Of a DNA stretch of 64,000 bases, positions 38,497-48,134 are shown one piece after another. Numbering within the stretch: the first letter of the stretch is position 1; every line of letters starts with the position of its first letter. Source of the stretch: Rhodobacteraceae bacterium HLUCCO07 (GTDB lineage: Bacteria > Pseudomonadota > Alphaproteobacteria > Rhodobacterales > Rhodobacteraceae); the NCBI GenBank assembly GCA_001314705.1, contig LJSU01000024.1, forward strand, positions 224,976 to 288,975. Direction: 5' to 3'. The notes beneath the pieces were generated by a model. That model had not been told where the DNA came from. It did no database searches and saw only the letters and a list, made by a program, of their open reading frames with translations. Made by a program: the position numbers and the translations under genes.

Positions 38497-39150
38497 ATGT
38501 CCTCGCATCCGGACATGACCATCACGCCCGAACTTCTTTTGCACGGCTACTCGGTCGGCATTTTTCCGATGGCCGAGCGGCAGGACGACCCCGAACTTTT
38601 CTGGGTCGATCCCCGCCGACGGGGCATCCTGCCGCTCGACGGATTTCACATCTCCCGCTCGCTGGCCCGGCGCATGCGACGCGCCGATTATCAAGCCACG
38701 ATCGACGCCGATTTTCCGGGTGTCGTGCTGGCCTGTGCCGATCGCCACGAAACCTGGATCAACGCGACGATCTTTGATCTCTACAGGCAACTCAACGCAA
38801 TGGGCCGGGCGCATTCACTTGAAATCCGCGACGATGATGGCCTGATCGGCGCCGTTTTCGGCGTCATGATCGGGGCGGCCTTTTTCGGTGAAAGCATGGT
38901 CTCGCCGCGTCGGGACGGGTCGAAAATCGCGCTTGCGCATCTGGTCGATCATCTGAACCGCGCTGGTTTCCAACTCTTTGACACGCAGTTCATCACTCCG
39001 CATCTGACCCGCCTCGGCGCCATTGAAATCTCGCGCGCGGATTATCGGCGGCGTCTCGAACAGGCCCTCCAGAAAGAAGGACGCTTCCTCGAAACCCCTT
39101 TGGAGACAGACCCCTATTCCGTGATACAGCGCAACACCCATACGTCATAG
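38497..39150 (+). CDS. aat: Leucyl/phenylalanyl-tRNA--protein transferase
   Basis: The 217-residue N-end rule transferase has the family motifs GYSVGIFPMAE, FWVDPRRRGILPLDGFHISRSL and GAAFFGESM, then VDHLNRAGFQLFDTQF. It adds Leu or Phe to proteins with N-terminal Lys or Arg, marking them for ClpAP. It lies eight bases after accC. Its 3-prime end overlaps the convergent DUF2155 gene by 37 bases. Confidence 0.94.
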   Translation: MSSHPDMTITPELLLHGYSVGIFPMAERQDDPELFWVDPRRRGILPLDGFHISRSLARRMRRADYQATIDADFPGVVLACADRHETWINATIFDLYRQLNAMGRAHSLEIRDDDGLIGAVFGVMIGAAFFGESMVSPRRDGSKIALAHLVDHLNRAGFQLFDTQFITPHLTRLGAIEISRADYRRRLEQALQKEGRFLETPLETDPYSVIQRNTHTS

Positions 39151-39473
39151 CGCGGGTGGTCCATCGCGCTGAGCGCAGGCGAGGATGCGATCATCCAACC
39201 GATAAAGACCGGGCTGTCGCGCCCGTCCTCCGTGATGGTGAGAAAGGCATAGGCATCCCCCGCCGGATTGCCCACCGGAAAGCGGCACTCGCCAAGCGTC
39301 ACCTCCATCCGGCCGATCGTGACCGCCTCGCGACTGGCCAGTTCGATGTCGCGGACCGAGCCGTTCATCTTGTCCAGCGTCCGTATCACGACACCATCGG
39401 CCGGGCTGACCTCCTCTGCCGTCGCGAACATGGGCACGGCAAGAGCGAGCACGATCGCAGCCAGCCGTTTCAC
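39114..39473 (-). CDS. DUF2155 domain-containing exported protein
   Basis: The 119-residue protein has a signal peptide (IVLALAVPMFATA) and the DUF2155 pattern (IRTLDKMNGSVRDIELASRE and YAFLTITEDGRDSPVFIGWM), with a pair of Cys (GECRFPVGN and LRCITE) likely to form a disulfide. It overlaps the MlaD-like gene by four bases and is typical next to aat in Rhodobacterales. The function is unknown. Confidence 0.88.
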   Translation of the reverse strand: MKRLAAIVLALAVPMFATAEEVSPADGVVIRTLDKMNGSVRDIELASREAVTIGRMEVTLGECRFPVGNPAGDAYAFLTITEDGRDSPVFIGWMIASSPALSAMDHPRYDVWVLRCITE

Positions 39474-39928
39474 TGCTCGCTCCCGTTCTCGCCACCACTC
39501 ACGAATTTCAGAAGCAGCGAGATCAGCGAAACCGCCCCTTGCGTGTCGAGCACTTCATCGCCGGGTTCATAGTAGAACGGCGATCCACCGGGCGAGATCT
39601 CGACGAAATTTCCGCCAAGCAAACCCTCCGACGAAACCACGACGGCGCTGTCATCCGGTATCTCCACGTCCTTGGCCACGCTGAACGTGGTGTCGGCCCG
39701 AAAGGTCTCGGGATTGAGTGAAACCCCGGTCACCGTGCCGATCTTCACCCCGGCCAGCCGTACATCGGTGCCCACCGCGACCCCTTCGATGGATCGGAAC
39801 GACGCGGTCAGCGGATAGCTGTCGCTGCCGCGTGAAAATCCCGTCGCCTGTCCCGCATAGACCAGGAATCCCAGCGCCACGGCCAGAACCGCGCCGCCGA
39901 CCAATACCTCGGTGGTGTTTTCCGTCAT
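39470..39928 (-). CDS. mlaD: MlaD/MCE-family outer-membrane lipid asymmetry protein
   Basis: The 152-residue protein has an N-terminal anchor (VLVGGAVLAVALGFLVYA) and one MCE domain (DVRLAGVKIGTVTGVSLNPE then SSEGLLGGNFVEISPGG). It is the substrate-binding component of the Mla retrograde phospholipid system. The ATG at 39928 was chosen over the long 5-prime extension. No mlaE or mlaF gene is present next to it. Confidence 0.9.
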   Translation of the reverse strand: MTENTTEVLVGGAVLAVALGFLVYAGQATGFSRGSDSYPLTASFRSIEGVAVGTDVRLAGVKIGTVTGVSLNPETFRADTTFSVAKDVEIPDDSAVVVSSEGLLGGNFVEISPGGSPFYYEPGDEVLDTQGAVSLISLLLKFVSGGENGSEQ

Positions 39929-39950
39929 CTGAGCGACCTGCAATCCTGCG

Positions 39951-40334
39951 TTATTCGGGCTGCCACGCCTCGTAGTCGCGACGTGGCTTCGGTGTCGTCC
40001 TGCGGATCGACCCATCGGGCGCATAGGCCAGCATCGTGCCGGTCAGGTTTTCCTGATGCGGCTTTTCCCAAGACTTGTGCGGCAGCGGCTCTTCGCTCGG
40101 AGCCTTTTCATAGGTATGATGCAACCAGCCATGCCAATCGGCACTGATCCGGCTGGCCTCGGCCTCGCCATTGTAGATCACCCACCGCCGCTTGCCATCG
40201 CGCGAGCGATAAAACACGTTGCCTTGCGCATCCTCGCCCACTTTCTCACCCTTGCGCCATGTATAGAGCTGCGTGTTGAGCGTCGACCCGTGCCACCAGG
40301 TCACCGCGCGAAGTAGGGTATTGAGAATGCCCAT
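39951..40334 (-). CDS. NADH-quinone oxidoreductase accessory subunit (NDUFA12 family)
   Basis: The 127-residue protein has the NDUFA12/B17.2 pattern: [28 protein letters not shown] core and [18 protein letters not shown]. It is a supernumerary subunit of respiratory complex I found in alphaproteobacteria and mitochondria. AGGAG precedes the ATG at 40334. It lies in the aat-mlaD block, an order common in Rhodobacterales. Confidence 0.92.
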   Translation of the reverse strand: MGILNTLLRAVTWWHGSTLNTQLYTWRKGEKVGEDAQGNVFYRSRDGKRRWVIYNGEAEASRISADWHGWLHHTYEKAPSEEPLPHKSWEKPHQENLTGTMLAYAPDGSIRRTTPKPRRDYEAWQPE

Positions 40335-40501
40335 GGTCGACTCCTGTTTCTCCTGCGCACTGTATGGCGAAAAGCGGCACCAAGGTCCAGTGGCACGCAT
40401 GCCGCAATCCACAGCCATTTGCCAGCCAGTCCGTGCGAGATCTGGCCCGAATGGGCGCGACAGGCTAGGCTGCGCCGCACGAGAACAAGGGCTGGGCAGA
40501 C

Positions 40502-42292
40502 ATGACAACCATTTCCATCGCCGCCACGTGCAAAGGCGTCCGAGTGCCCCATTCTTCCTTCCTGACGGAAACCCGCATTCGCCGAATCGAAGAGGCCCGT
40601 TACGAGGGCGATGAGATCGCGGGCGCGCTTGCGGTCGTGCAACCCGGCGACCGGGTGCTTGAAATGGGCGCGGGGCTCGGCATCGTCGGGGCCGTGACGG
40701 CGCTCAACGCCAAGCCGGCCGCGGTTCTGTCCTTCGAGGCCAATTCCGACCTCATCCCCCATGCAAGGGCGCTTTATGCCGAGAACGGGCTCGAGGACGT
40801 GGTCGAGCTGCGCAACGAGGTGGTCATCAGCGCCCCCGACCGACCCGAAACTGTCACGTTCCACATCCTCAATTCCTTTCTCGGCTCATCCCTGATCGAC
40901 AAGACCAACCACCAGACCCGCCCCGTCAAGGTGCCCACAACCAGCTTTGACTACTTGCGCGATTCGTTTCGTCCCGACGTGCTGATCATGGATATCGAGG
41001 GCGGCGAGCTTGAATTCCTGGAACATGCCGACCTGGACGGGATCCGCGCCGTGGTGATCGAGTTTCACCCTGGCCTTTATGGCGTCCAGGGTGTCAAGAC
41101 ATGCAAGAACGCCCTGCGCCGGGCGGGCTTTGTCAAGAACCAGGATCTTTCGACCCGCTTTGTCTGGACCTGCACCCGCTCACCCGAACCGACGCAGCGT
41201 GACGCGGGGCCTCCCCGCGCCTCCGGCGGCTGGTCCGAAAGCCTGCGCATCGTCACCGGGGCCATGATCCGGCCGCCCGAGGACACCGGGCTGAGCACCC
41301 CGTCCGGGGTCCAGGATTCAAGCGGCATCGACGTGGCCGAAGCCGCGCTCTGGCGCAATACCCGCCGCATGAACCTGCCGTTTGAACGCCCCGCCGGCCC
41401 TGTTGCCGAGCTCTCCGGCACATGGCTCTGGGGCGGAGTCATGTGGCGCTATTTCGCGCATTTCATCGTCGAGAGCGTCGGGCGGCTATGGGCACTTGAT
41501 GCGCCGGACATGGAACAGCCCAAGGGCATTCTCTTCATTCCGCGCAGACCCTCGGGCGAGACCGAACTCGTCACGTTCCAGACCGGCTTCTTTCACCAGA
41601 TGGGGGTCGATCTGCCGATCAGGGTGCTGTCCGAGCCAACCCGGGTCGAGCGTCTCATCGTGCCCGGACAGGGCTTTGGCCTGGGTGACATCAGCGCCGG
41701 CACCGAACCGTTCCGACGCTTCACGCGAACCCGCTTTGGTGTGAATGTCGAACCCGAGGGCAGCGACAAGCTCTATATCTCGCGCAGTCGCCTCGGCCCC
41801 AGACGCGGCGCATTGCTGGGCGAAGAGCGAATCGAACAGGCGCTGGCCGCTCAGGGATACGAAATCTTCCACCCCGAACGCCACGACATCCAGACCCAGA
41901 TCGCACGCTACAAGGCCGCCAGGAAGATCGTTGCCAGCGAAGGCTCGGCCCTGCATCTCTATGCCTTCTGCGGTTCGGCGAACCAGGAAGTGGCCGTGAT
42001 CCCGCGTCGCCGCTCGGGCGCGACGCGGCACATCCTCACCCATATCAGCAGCTTTACCGGAAACGACCCTGCCTTGCTCGAAGTGCTGTGCCGTGTCTGG
42101 CAACCTGCAGGCACGAGGCGCGCACGCCTCTCCGTTGGGCAACCGGACCTGCCACGCCTGCACCGCGCGCTGCTTGAACGTGGCTTCATCACCGGCGCCC
42201 CATCCGATTGGGCGCCGCTCCAGGACAGCGATATCCGCGCGGGTCTGGGTGGCGACTACACGCCAAGCGATCTGCCACTTGCGGCCGAATAA
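40502..42292 (+). CDS. FkbM-type methyltransferase fused to a GT61-family glycosyltransferase
   Basis: The 596-residue protein has two parts. The N-terminal half (about 40-220) is an FkbM-like SAM-dependent methyltransferase with [14 protein letters not shown] and [18 protein letters not shown]. The C-terminal half (about 255-560) resembles DUF563/GT61 glycosyltransferases ([22 protein letters not shown] and [13 protein letters not shown], with [13 protein letters not shown]). Such fusions suggest modification of an extracellular polysaccharide or glycan. No other polysaccharide genes are adjacent. Confidence 0.8.
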   Translation: MTTISIAATCKGVRVPHSSFLTETRIRRIEEARYEGDEIAGALAVVQPGDRVLEMGAGLGIVGAVTALNAKPAAVLSFEANSDLIPHARALYAENGLEDVVELRNEVVISAPDRPETVTFHILNSFLGSSLIDKTNHQTRPVKVPTTSFDYLRDSFRPDVLIMDIEGGELEFLEHADLDGIRAVVIEFHPGLYGVQGVKTCKNALRRAGFVKNQDLSTRFVWTCTRSPEPTQRDAGPPRASGGWSESLRIVTGAMIRPPEDTGLSTPSGVQDSSGIDVAEAALWRNTRRMNLPFERPAGPVAELSGTWLWGGVMWRYFAHFIVESVGRLWALDAPDMEQPKGILFIPRRPSGETELVTFQTGFFHQMGVDLPIRVLSEPTRVERLIVPGQGFGLGDISAGTEPFRRFTRTRFGVNVEPEGSDKLYISRSRLGPRRGALLGEERIEQALAAQGYEIFHPERHDIQTQIARYKAARKIVASEGSALHLYAFCGSANQEVAVIPRRRSGATRHILTHISSFTGNDPALLEVLCRVWQPAGTRRARLSVGQPDLPRLHRALLERGFITGAPSDWAPLQDSDIRAGLGGDYTPSDLPLAAE

Positions 42293-42367
42293 CGCGGCCC
42301 GCATAAACCCTGCGAGACGGCCCTTCGCGGAGCGCTCGCCCCGGTGATTCTGTGCATAGGCTGCGCT

Positions 42368-42408
42368 GCGTTCCGCCTTGACCTTATCCCGGGCAAAAGG
42401 CGGAACGC
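42368..42408. repeat. 12-bp inverted repeat between convergent genes
   Basis: GCGTTCCGCCTT and AAGGCGGAACGC (42368-42379 and 42397-42408) are a perfect inverted repeat with a 17-base loop. It lies between the convergent FkbM-GT61 and clpX genes. No T-run follows on either strand, so it may be a bidirectional RNA-stabilising or weak terminator hairpin. Confidence 0.5.
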
Positions 42409-42463
42409 TTCAAACCGATCGGAATGTTTCGCTCTTCCCTATCCCGATCCGGGCATCGGCGGC

Positions 42464-43735
42464 TCAACTGGCTGTCGTGCCTTCCTTTTTCTGATCCGCA
42501 TAGATGATCAGCGGCTTGGCCTCGGCATGTGCCACCGCCTCCTCGTTGACCACCACCTCCTCGACATTCTCCATGCCCGGAAGCTCGAACATCGTGTCGA
42601 GCAGCACATCTTCGAGGATGGAGCGCAATCCGCGCGCGCCGGTCTTGCGCTCGATCGCCCGCTTTGCAATCGCCTCGAGCGCATCATCGGTGAAGGTAAG
42701 CTGCGCATCCTCAAGCTCGAAAAGCCGTTGATACTGTTTGACCAACGCGTTCTTTGGCTCGGTCAGGATGGTGACAAGCGCATCCTCGTCCAGGTCTTCC
42801 AGCGTCGCGATCACCGGCAGGCGGCCCACGAATTCGGGAATAAGGCCGAAGCGCAACAGGTCCTCGGGTTCGAGATCCTTGAAGACTTCGCCGATATTGC
42901 GCTCGTCATTGTCGCGGACATCCGCGCCGAAACCCATCGCGCTGCCCTTGCCGCGCTGTGCAATGATCTTGTCGAGCCCGGCAAAGGCGCCGCCGCAGAT
43001 GAACAGGATATTGGTCGTGTCCACCTGCAGGAATTCCTGTTGCGGATGCTTGCGCCCGCCCTGCGGCGGTACGCTGGCCACGGTCCCCTCCATCAGCTTC
43101 AAGAGCGCCTGTTGCACGCCTTCACCACTGACGTCACGGGTGATCGACGGGTTCTCCGACTTGCGCGTGATCTTGTCGACTTCGTCGATATAGACGATGC
43201 CGCGTTGCGCACGATCGACATTGTATTCACTCGATTGCAGCAGCTTGAGGATGATGTTCTCGACATCCTCGCCAACATACCCCGCCTCGGTCAGTGTGGT
43301 CGCATCGGCCATGGTAAAGGGCACATCGAGAATACGCGCCAGCGTCTGCGCCAGGAGCGTCTTGCCGCACCCGGTCGGCCCGATCAGCAGGATGTTCGAC
43401 TTTGACAGTTCCACATCGCCGGATTTGGCAGCATGGTTGAGCCGCTTGTAGTGGTTGTGCACCGCGACCGACAGCACGCGCTTGGCCATGGCTTGCCCGA
43501 TCACGTAATCGTCAAGCACCTCGCAGATGTCTTTAGGTGTCGGCACCCCTTCGCTGGATTTCAGCCCCGCGCTCTTGGTTTCCTCGCGGATGATATCCAT
43601 GCACAGTTCGACACATTCATCACAGATGAACACCGTCGGTCCGGCAATCAGCTTGCGAACCTCGTGCTGGCTCTTGCCGCAAAAGCTGCAATAAAGCGTG
43701 TTCTTGCTGTCTCCGCTGCCAGAATTGTTCGCCAT
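42464..43735 (-). CDS. clpX: ATP-dependent Clp protease ATPase subunit ClpX
   Basis: The 423-residue AAA+ unfoldase has an N-terminal C4 zinc finger (CSFCGKSQ and CDECVELC), Walker [13 protein letters not shown], Walker B YIDEVDK, pore loop GYVGEDVE and the GQQ-type region. It unfolds and feeds substrates to ClpP. The ATG at 43735 was chosen over an extension of 15 residues. It lies downstream of clpP on the same strand. Confidence 0.97.
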   Translation of the reverse strand: MANNSGSGDSKNTLYCSFCGKSQHEVRKLIAGPTVFICDECVELCMDIIREETKSAGLKSSEGVPTPKDICEVLDDYVIGQAMAKRVLSVAVHNHYKRLNHAAKSGDVELSKSNILLIGPTGCGKTLLAQTLARILDVPFTMADATTLTEAGYVGEDVENIILKLLQSSEYNVDRAQRGIVYIDEVDKITRKSENPSITRDVSGEGVQQALLKLMEGTVASVPPQGGRKHPQQEFLQVDTTNILFICGGAFAGLDKIIAQRGKGSAMGFGADVRDNDERNIGEVFKDLEPEDLLRFGLIPEFVGRLPVIATLEDLDEDALVTILTEPKNALVKQYQRLFELEDAQLTFTDDALEAIAKRAIERKTGARGLRSILEDVLLDTMFELPGMENVEEVVVNEEAVAHAEAKPLIIYADQKKEGTTAS

Positions 43736-43891
43736 GATCGTCCTTTCGGGCCCGTCTCTTTTCGTTTTGGCCGGCATCATCCGACCCAGGGGTCTGCCCT
43801 AACCCAAGTCTAGGGCAGAGACAAACCGGTCACAATGTGAAATTCACCCGACGCCGCGGCGCGTGATGGCGCGAGACTGCGCGCACGCGTT

Positions 43892-44521
43892 CTACGCGTC
43901 GTCGTCCGACTTGACCCGGCTTTCCACGATCTCGTCGATCAGCCCCCAGTCCTTGGCCTCCTCGGGGCTCATGAACTTGTCGCGTTCCAGCGCGGACTCC
44001 ACCTCCTTGAGCTTGCGACCGGTATGTTTGACATAGATCTCGTTGAGACGCTTCTTGAGTTTCAGCGTCTCCTCGGCATGGATCATGATATCGGTGGCCT
44101 GGCCCTGGTACCCGCCCGAGGGCTGGTGCACCATGATCCGGCTGTTGGGCAGGGAAAACCGCATCCCTGCCTCGCCCGCGGTGAGCAGGAGCGACCCCAT
44201 CGAGGCCGCCTGCCCGATGACCAATGTCGAAACCTTGGGCTTGATGTATTGCATCGTGTCGTAGATCGACAATCCGCTCGTCACAACCCCGCCTGGGCTG
44301 TTGATATACATCGAGATTTCCTTGCTCGGGTTCTCCGCCTCCAGATGGAGAAGCTGCGCCACGATCAGGCTCGACATGCCGTCATGCACCGGCCCGCTGA
44401 GAAAGATGATCCGCTCCTTGAGCAGGCGCGAGAAGATGTCATAGGCCCGCTCGCCGCGGCTGGTCTGCTCGACCACCATCGGCACGAGGGTGTTCATGTA
44501 GATCTCATACGGGTCGTTCAT
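43892..44521 (-). CDS. clpP: ATP-dependent Clp protease proteolytic subunit ClpP
   Basis: The 209-residue serine protease has the catalytic triad Ser in [11 protein letters not shown], His in [10 protein letters not shown] and the Asp of [14 protein letters not shown]. It assembles into a tetradecamer and degrades substrates delivered by ClpX. The clpX gene follows 156 bases later. Confidence 0.97.
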   Translation of the reverse strand: MNDPYEIYMNTLVPMVVEQTSRGERAYDIFSRLLKERIIFLSGPVHDGMSSLIVAQLLHLEAENPSKEISMYINSPGGVVTSGLSIYDTMQYIKPKVSTLVIGQAASMGSLLLTAGEAGMRFSLPNSRIMVHQPSGGYQGQATDIMIHAEETLKLKKRLNEIYVKHTGRKLKEVESALERDKFMSPEEAKDWGLIDEIVESRVKSDDDA

Positions 44522-44702
44522 GTGGTCCTGCCTGCTTTCGCCGTTTCGATGTGTATGGAAAACTCTTTAACGGAGTCTTAGTCATGCGGCTCAGGGGCTG
44601 CAAGGGCAGCCGCAAAAAACCCCTGCCCCGAAACGCAACGGAGCGCGATCGACATCGCGCCCCGCCGTCCCTCATTACCCTGACACTCGTAAAAACCGGC
44701 GT

Positions 44703-45968
44703 TCAGCCAAACATGTCCGACACGATTCCCGAATACCAGCCGATCGATTCCTCGTAGGTCTGCTTGCGCAGATCCGCATCCTCGCCGGTCTGGCTGATGA
44801 AGCTCGACACGCTGACGATCTTTTCGTCGGTCGCCTCATAGGATGCCCCGACCTTGACCCCATCATTCTCTTCGATGAGGCTCCAGCAGGTGTTCGAGAA
44901 CTTCGCCGGGAACACGTTCGATCCCAACAGCGCCCCGCGCACCGCCATCGCGGCGACCTTGGCCTGGCTATTGGCCGAAAAGCCCGATTTCGGCATGTCG
45001 CCCTGGTTGCTCGCATCACCCAGAACATGAATGTTCTCGTCCACGCGGCTTTGCATCGTGTGGGGAATGACCGGGGCCCAGTTGCCCTCGGTGATTCCGG
45101 CCATCTCGCAGATGCGGCCCGCCTTTTGCGCCGGGATCACGTTGCAGACATCGACCTTCTCGACCACGCCGTCGATATCCACGGTCATTTCGTCGGGATT
45201 CACCGAAACATTGTCACCGCCGAAATCGGGGCCGATCCGTTCGATCATGCCGGCATAGTGCCGGTTCCAGCCTTCCTCGAACAGTGCCTGTTTCGAGAAC
45301 TTCTCCTTCGGATCGACCAGCAGGATCTTGGCCGTCGGGTTTTTCTCCTTGAGCAGATGCGCCACCATGCTGATCCGTTCGTAGGGGCCGGGCGGGCAGC
45401 GATAGGGGTTTGGTGGCGCAACCATGGCGAACCGGCCGCCCTCGGGCATTGCCTCGACCTGGGCCTTCAATAGCTCGCTTTGCGAGCCGGCCTTGTAGGC
45501 ATGCGGCATCTTGTTCTGTGCGCTCACATCCCATCCCGACACCGAATCTTCGACGAAATCGATGCCAGGCGACAGGATCAGCCGGTCATAGGGCAGCACT
45601 GCCCCCCCGGCCAGCGTCACCGTCCTTGCCTCGCGGTCGACGCCGGTAGCCCAGTCATGCGCCACATTGACGCCCGATTGCGCCAGCGTGCCATAGCTGT
45701 GGCCGATCGAACTCAGATCGCGGAACCCGCCGATATAGAGGTTGGAGAAAAAGCAGGTGTAATACATCCGCGTCGGCTCGATCAGTGTGACGTCGATCTC
45801 GCCCTTGCTGTCCTTGGCGATATAGCGCGCGGCTGTGGCGCCCCCCGCCCCGCCACCGATCACGATGACCCGCGGTTTTCCATGGTTCGAGGCCCGCACA
45901 GCGGGCGCCGCAAGCGCTGCCGCCATGGCCGCCCCCGTGCCGATAAAGGCGCGTCTGTTCAATGTCAT
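44703..45968 (-). CDS. soxF: Sulfide dehydrogenase flavoprotein subunit (SoxF/FCSD)
   Basis: The 421-residue FAD-linked protein has a twin-arginine-type signal (NRRAFIGTGAAMAAALAAPAV), FAD-binding VIVIGGGAGGATAARYI, the redox Cys in MVAPPNPYRCPPGPYER and a second Cys region. The C-terminal FAD motif VLGDASNQGDMPKSGFSANSQ is also present. SoxF homologues oxidise sulfide in the periplasm and reduce SoxE. The ATG at 45968 has GGAGG upstream. It is last in the soxCDEF unit. Confidence 0.93.
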   Translation of the reverse strand: MTLNRRAFIGTGAAMAAALAAPAVRASNHGKPRVIVIGGGAGGATAARYIAKDSKGEIDVTLIEPTRMYYTCFFSNLYIGGFRDLSSIGHSYGTLAQSGVNVAHDWATGVDREARTVTLAGGAVLPYDRLILSPGIDFVEDSVSGWDVSAQNKMPHAYKAGSQSELLKAQVEAMPEGGRFAMVAPPNPYRCPPGPYERISMVAHLLKEKNPTAKILLVDPKEKFSKQALFEEGWNRHYAGMIERIGPDFGGDNVSVNPDEMTVDIDGVVEKVDVCNVIPAQKAGRICEMAGITEGNWAPVIPHTMQSRVDENIHVLGDASNQGDMPKSGFSANSQAKVAAMAVRGALLGSNVFPAKFSNTCWSLIEENDGVKVGASYEATDEKIVSVSSFISQTGEDADLRKQTYEESIGWYSGIVSDMFG

Positions 45969-46021
45969 GGTCTTTCCTCCCCTTCGTTGCACCCGTTTCC
46001 CGGTGCGTCAGGCGACCCGGT

Positions 46022-46750
46022 TCATTCCAGATCGCCAAAATACGCGGCCAGCGCCGCGATCTCTTCGTCCGACAGCCGACCGGCCATCATCTGCATCACC
46101 GGGTGCGGGCGGATCTTGCGCTTGTAGGCATGCATCGCGATCACGAAATCCTCCTCCGGCCAGCCGACGATCCCCGGGATTCCGTCATACGTGCCGTCAA
46201 TCCGGTGACAGGTCGTGCATTCATTCGACAGATACTCGCCGAATTCCGGGTCCCCGGCAATGGCCAGGGTCTCTTGCGACAACCCGACCTCGCGGGCGCG
46301 CCCCGTGGGGGCGGATTCCGGGATGTTCTGCGGGCTGTCCGAGAACTGCCGCAGATAGGCCAGCACGTTGTCGCGGTCGGCCTTGTCCTCCAGCCCGTCG
46401 AAACTCATCCGCGTATCGCTGACCAGCGCCTTGGGATTCTCCAGGTAGGCGTCGAGCGTCTCGAGCGTCCAGTCCATGCCCAGCCTGCCCTCGCGGCTCA
46501 GGCCTTTGGAATACCTGAACCCCTCGACCGATCCCGCGCGGCGCCCGAAAATCCCGTTGAGATGCGGGCCGATCCCGTTGCCTGCATCGGGGCCGACCTC
46601 GTGACACCCCACGCAAAGGTCATAGACCTCTTTGCCCGCTTCGGCATCGCCGATCCGCGCGTCCTGCTGCTCGGCCACGACCGGCGTCGCCAGACCCACC
46701 CCTGCGACAGTCGCAAGGACTCCCCAAAACCTGTCATGCTTCCAATTCAA
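46022..46750 (-). CDS. soxE: Diheme cytochrome c SoxE
   Basis: The protein has about 242 residues from a TTG at 46750, chosen because a signal peptide follows (FWGVLATVAGVGLATPVVA) and no nearby ATG fits; the frame runs to 46903. Two heme sites, CVGCHEVG and CTTCHRID, mark a diheme periplasmic cytochrome c. SoxE carries electrons from SoxF to the respiratory chain. The start is uncertain. Confidence 0.87.
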   Translation of the reverse strand: MNWKHDRFWGVLATVAGVGLATPVVAEQQDARIGDAEAGKEVYDLCVGCHEVGPDAGNGIGPHLNGIFGRRAGSVEGFRYSKGLSREGRLGMDWTLETLDAYLENPKALVSDTRMSFDGLEDKADRDNVLAYLRQFSDSPQNIPESAPTGRAREVGLSQETLAIAGDPEFGEYLSNECTTCHRIDGTYDGIPGIVGWPEEDFVIAMHAYKRKIRPHPVMQMMAGRLSDEEIAALAAYFGDLE

Positions 46751-47000
46751 TTCAGCGCCCCCCTGGTCCTGCGAACCCGCCCTGTCACTGTCGCTGGAAC
46801 GGCGGGCAGCGGATATCCCGCATCGCCGCACCAGATGTCGCCCGGGCATGAAATCACAAAACCGACCGGCCCGCAAAGACGGGACCACGCGCACGACATG
46901 CACGATGATAAGACCTGTATGGGATCATGTCCTGTGAGCATCGCACCTCCTCCCAGACAGCGCACGCACTCATGCCACGGCGGCTTGCTTGCCCGCGGCA

Positions 47001-47028
47001 GACGGGGCCACCTGCGGGCGGCCCCGTC
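47001..47028. repeat. Intercistronic hairpin between soxD and soxE
   Basis: GACGGGGCC and GGCCCCGTC (47001-47009 and 47020-47028) form a perfect 9-bp stem with a 10-base loop, nine bases downstream of the soxD stop on the minus strand. No T-run follows, so it may stabilise the soxCD mRNA 3-prime end rather than terminate. Confidence 0.5.
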
Positions 47029-47036
47029 ACCCTTCC

Positions 47037-48134
47037 CTATTCGGGAAAGGATTTGAGGTATTCGATCACCGCGGCGATCTCTTCGTCCTTGCGCAAGCCC
47101 GCAAAGGACATCTTGGTCCGCTTGATATAGCCCCGCGGCTTTTTAAGGAACTCGGCCATGTTCTCCTCGGTCCAGACCATGCCCTCGTCGGCCATGTCGA
47201 GCAGACCCTTGGAATAGCGGAAACCCTCGACATGTCCGAAGGGCGCATCCATCACACCGTTGAGAACGGGGCCAACGCGGTCTTTCGCACCTTCCCCGAC
47301 CTGGTGGCAGGCGGCGCATCTCTTGAACACTTTCTCACCCTCGGCCACCAACGCCATGTCGAGCTCCTGTTCGGCGCCCTCGGCGGTGGTGCTGGCCGCG
47401 GCCTCCTCCGCGCCTTCCTCTTCGGTGGCCGACGCTTCTTCGTCCCCCTCCGAGACATCGACCCCCAGCCGCGCGGCCCGCGCCTCGCGGGCATCGGCGT
47501 CTTCCGGCGTCACGTCGACGATCGCCGCCCGCGCGGTGATCTCGACGTTGTCCTTGCAATCGCTCATGCAGACCTCGGACTTGGCAAAGGCGACAAGCTC
47601 GGCATCGGCGCGGTCATCCATGAAGAAGTTTTCCTCGTTGGGCATGCGCACCTCGAGGAAATTCTCCTTCGAGAGAACGAAATCATCCTCGACCAGGTAG
47701 TTGAGATACATCAGGTACGCGGTGATCGCATAGACCTCGTCATTGCTCAGGCTCTGCGCATCGCCGAACGGCATTGCCCTGTGCACGTAATCCCAGACCG
47801 TCGAGAGATAGGGCCAGTAAGAGCCGATTGTCTTGACCGGCCGATCATCCGACAGCGACCCGTCGCCACCCGCCAGAACCGGCCAGCGCCCCTCCGCCTC
47901 GCCGAACACGCCGTGGCAGACCGAGCATTGGTCCATGTAAAGATCTTCGCCATCCATCACCGAACCCGATCCTTCGGGCAGGCCCTGCCCGTCGGGGCGG
48001 ATGTCGATATCCCATGCAGCGATCTCGTCATCCGAGGCCGGGCGTCCAAGACCCAGCTTCTCGGCCATGACCGGCGTCGCGAGCACCGACGCCGCCACGG
48101 CTGAGGCGGTCAAGACATTAAGAAACTTCGACAT
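47037..48134 (-). CDS. soxD: Sulfur dehydrogenase cytochrome c subunit SoxD
   Basis: The 365-residue cytochrome has a signal peptide (LTASAVAASVLATPVMA) and two heme sites: CSVCHGVFG (about 91) and CAACHQVG (about 280). An extra Cys pair (CMSDC) and a Glu/Ala-rich linker (about 230-265) lie between. SoxD is the electron acceptor of SoxC in sulfane sulfur oxidation. It overlaps soxC by 17 bases. The ATG at 48134 was chosen over the open frame upstream. Confidence 0.93.
   Translation of the reverse strand: MSKFLNVLTASAVAASVLATPVMAEKLGLGRPASDDEIAAWDIDIRPDGQGLPEGSGSVMDGEDLYMDQCSVCHGVFGEAEGRWPVLAGGDGSLSDDRPVKTIGSYWPYLSTVWDYVHRAMPFGDAQSLSNDEVYAITAYLMYLNYLVEDDFVLSKENFLEVRMPNEENFFMDDRADAELVAFAKSEVCMSDCKDNVEITARAAIVDVTPEDADAREARAARLGVDVSEGDEEASATEEEGAEEAAASTTAEGAEQELDMALVAEGEKVFKRCAACHQVGEGAKDRVGPVLNGVMDAPFGHVEGFRYSKGLLDMADEGMVWTEENMAEFLKKPRGYIKRTKMSFAGLRKDEEIAAVIEYLKSFPE

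Noticed and set aside
42344..43405. A 353-codon open frame on the plus strand
   Set aside because: It is antisense to clpX, which has the zinc finger and Walker motifs.
44640..44663. Terminator after soxF (hairpin GGAGCGCGA / TCGCGCCCC)
   Set aside because: The stem is good but it is not followed by a T-run on the minus strand, so the call is not made.
46751..46903. Longer SoxE start at 46903
   Set aside because: The extension has a composition unlike a signal peptide and the hydrophobic signal begins only after the TTG at 46750.
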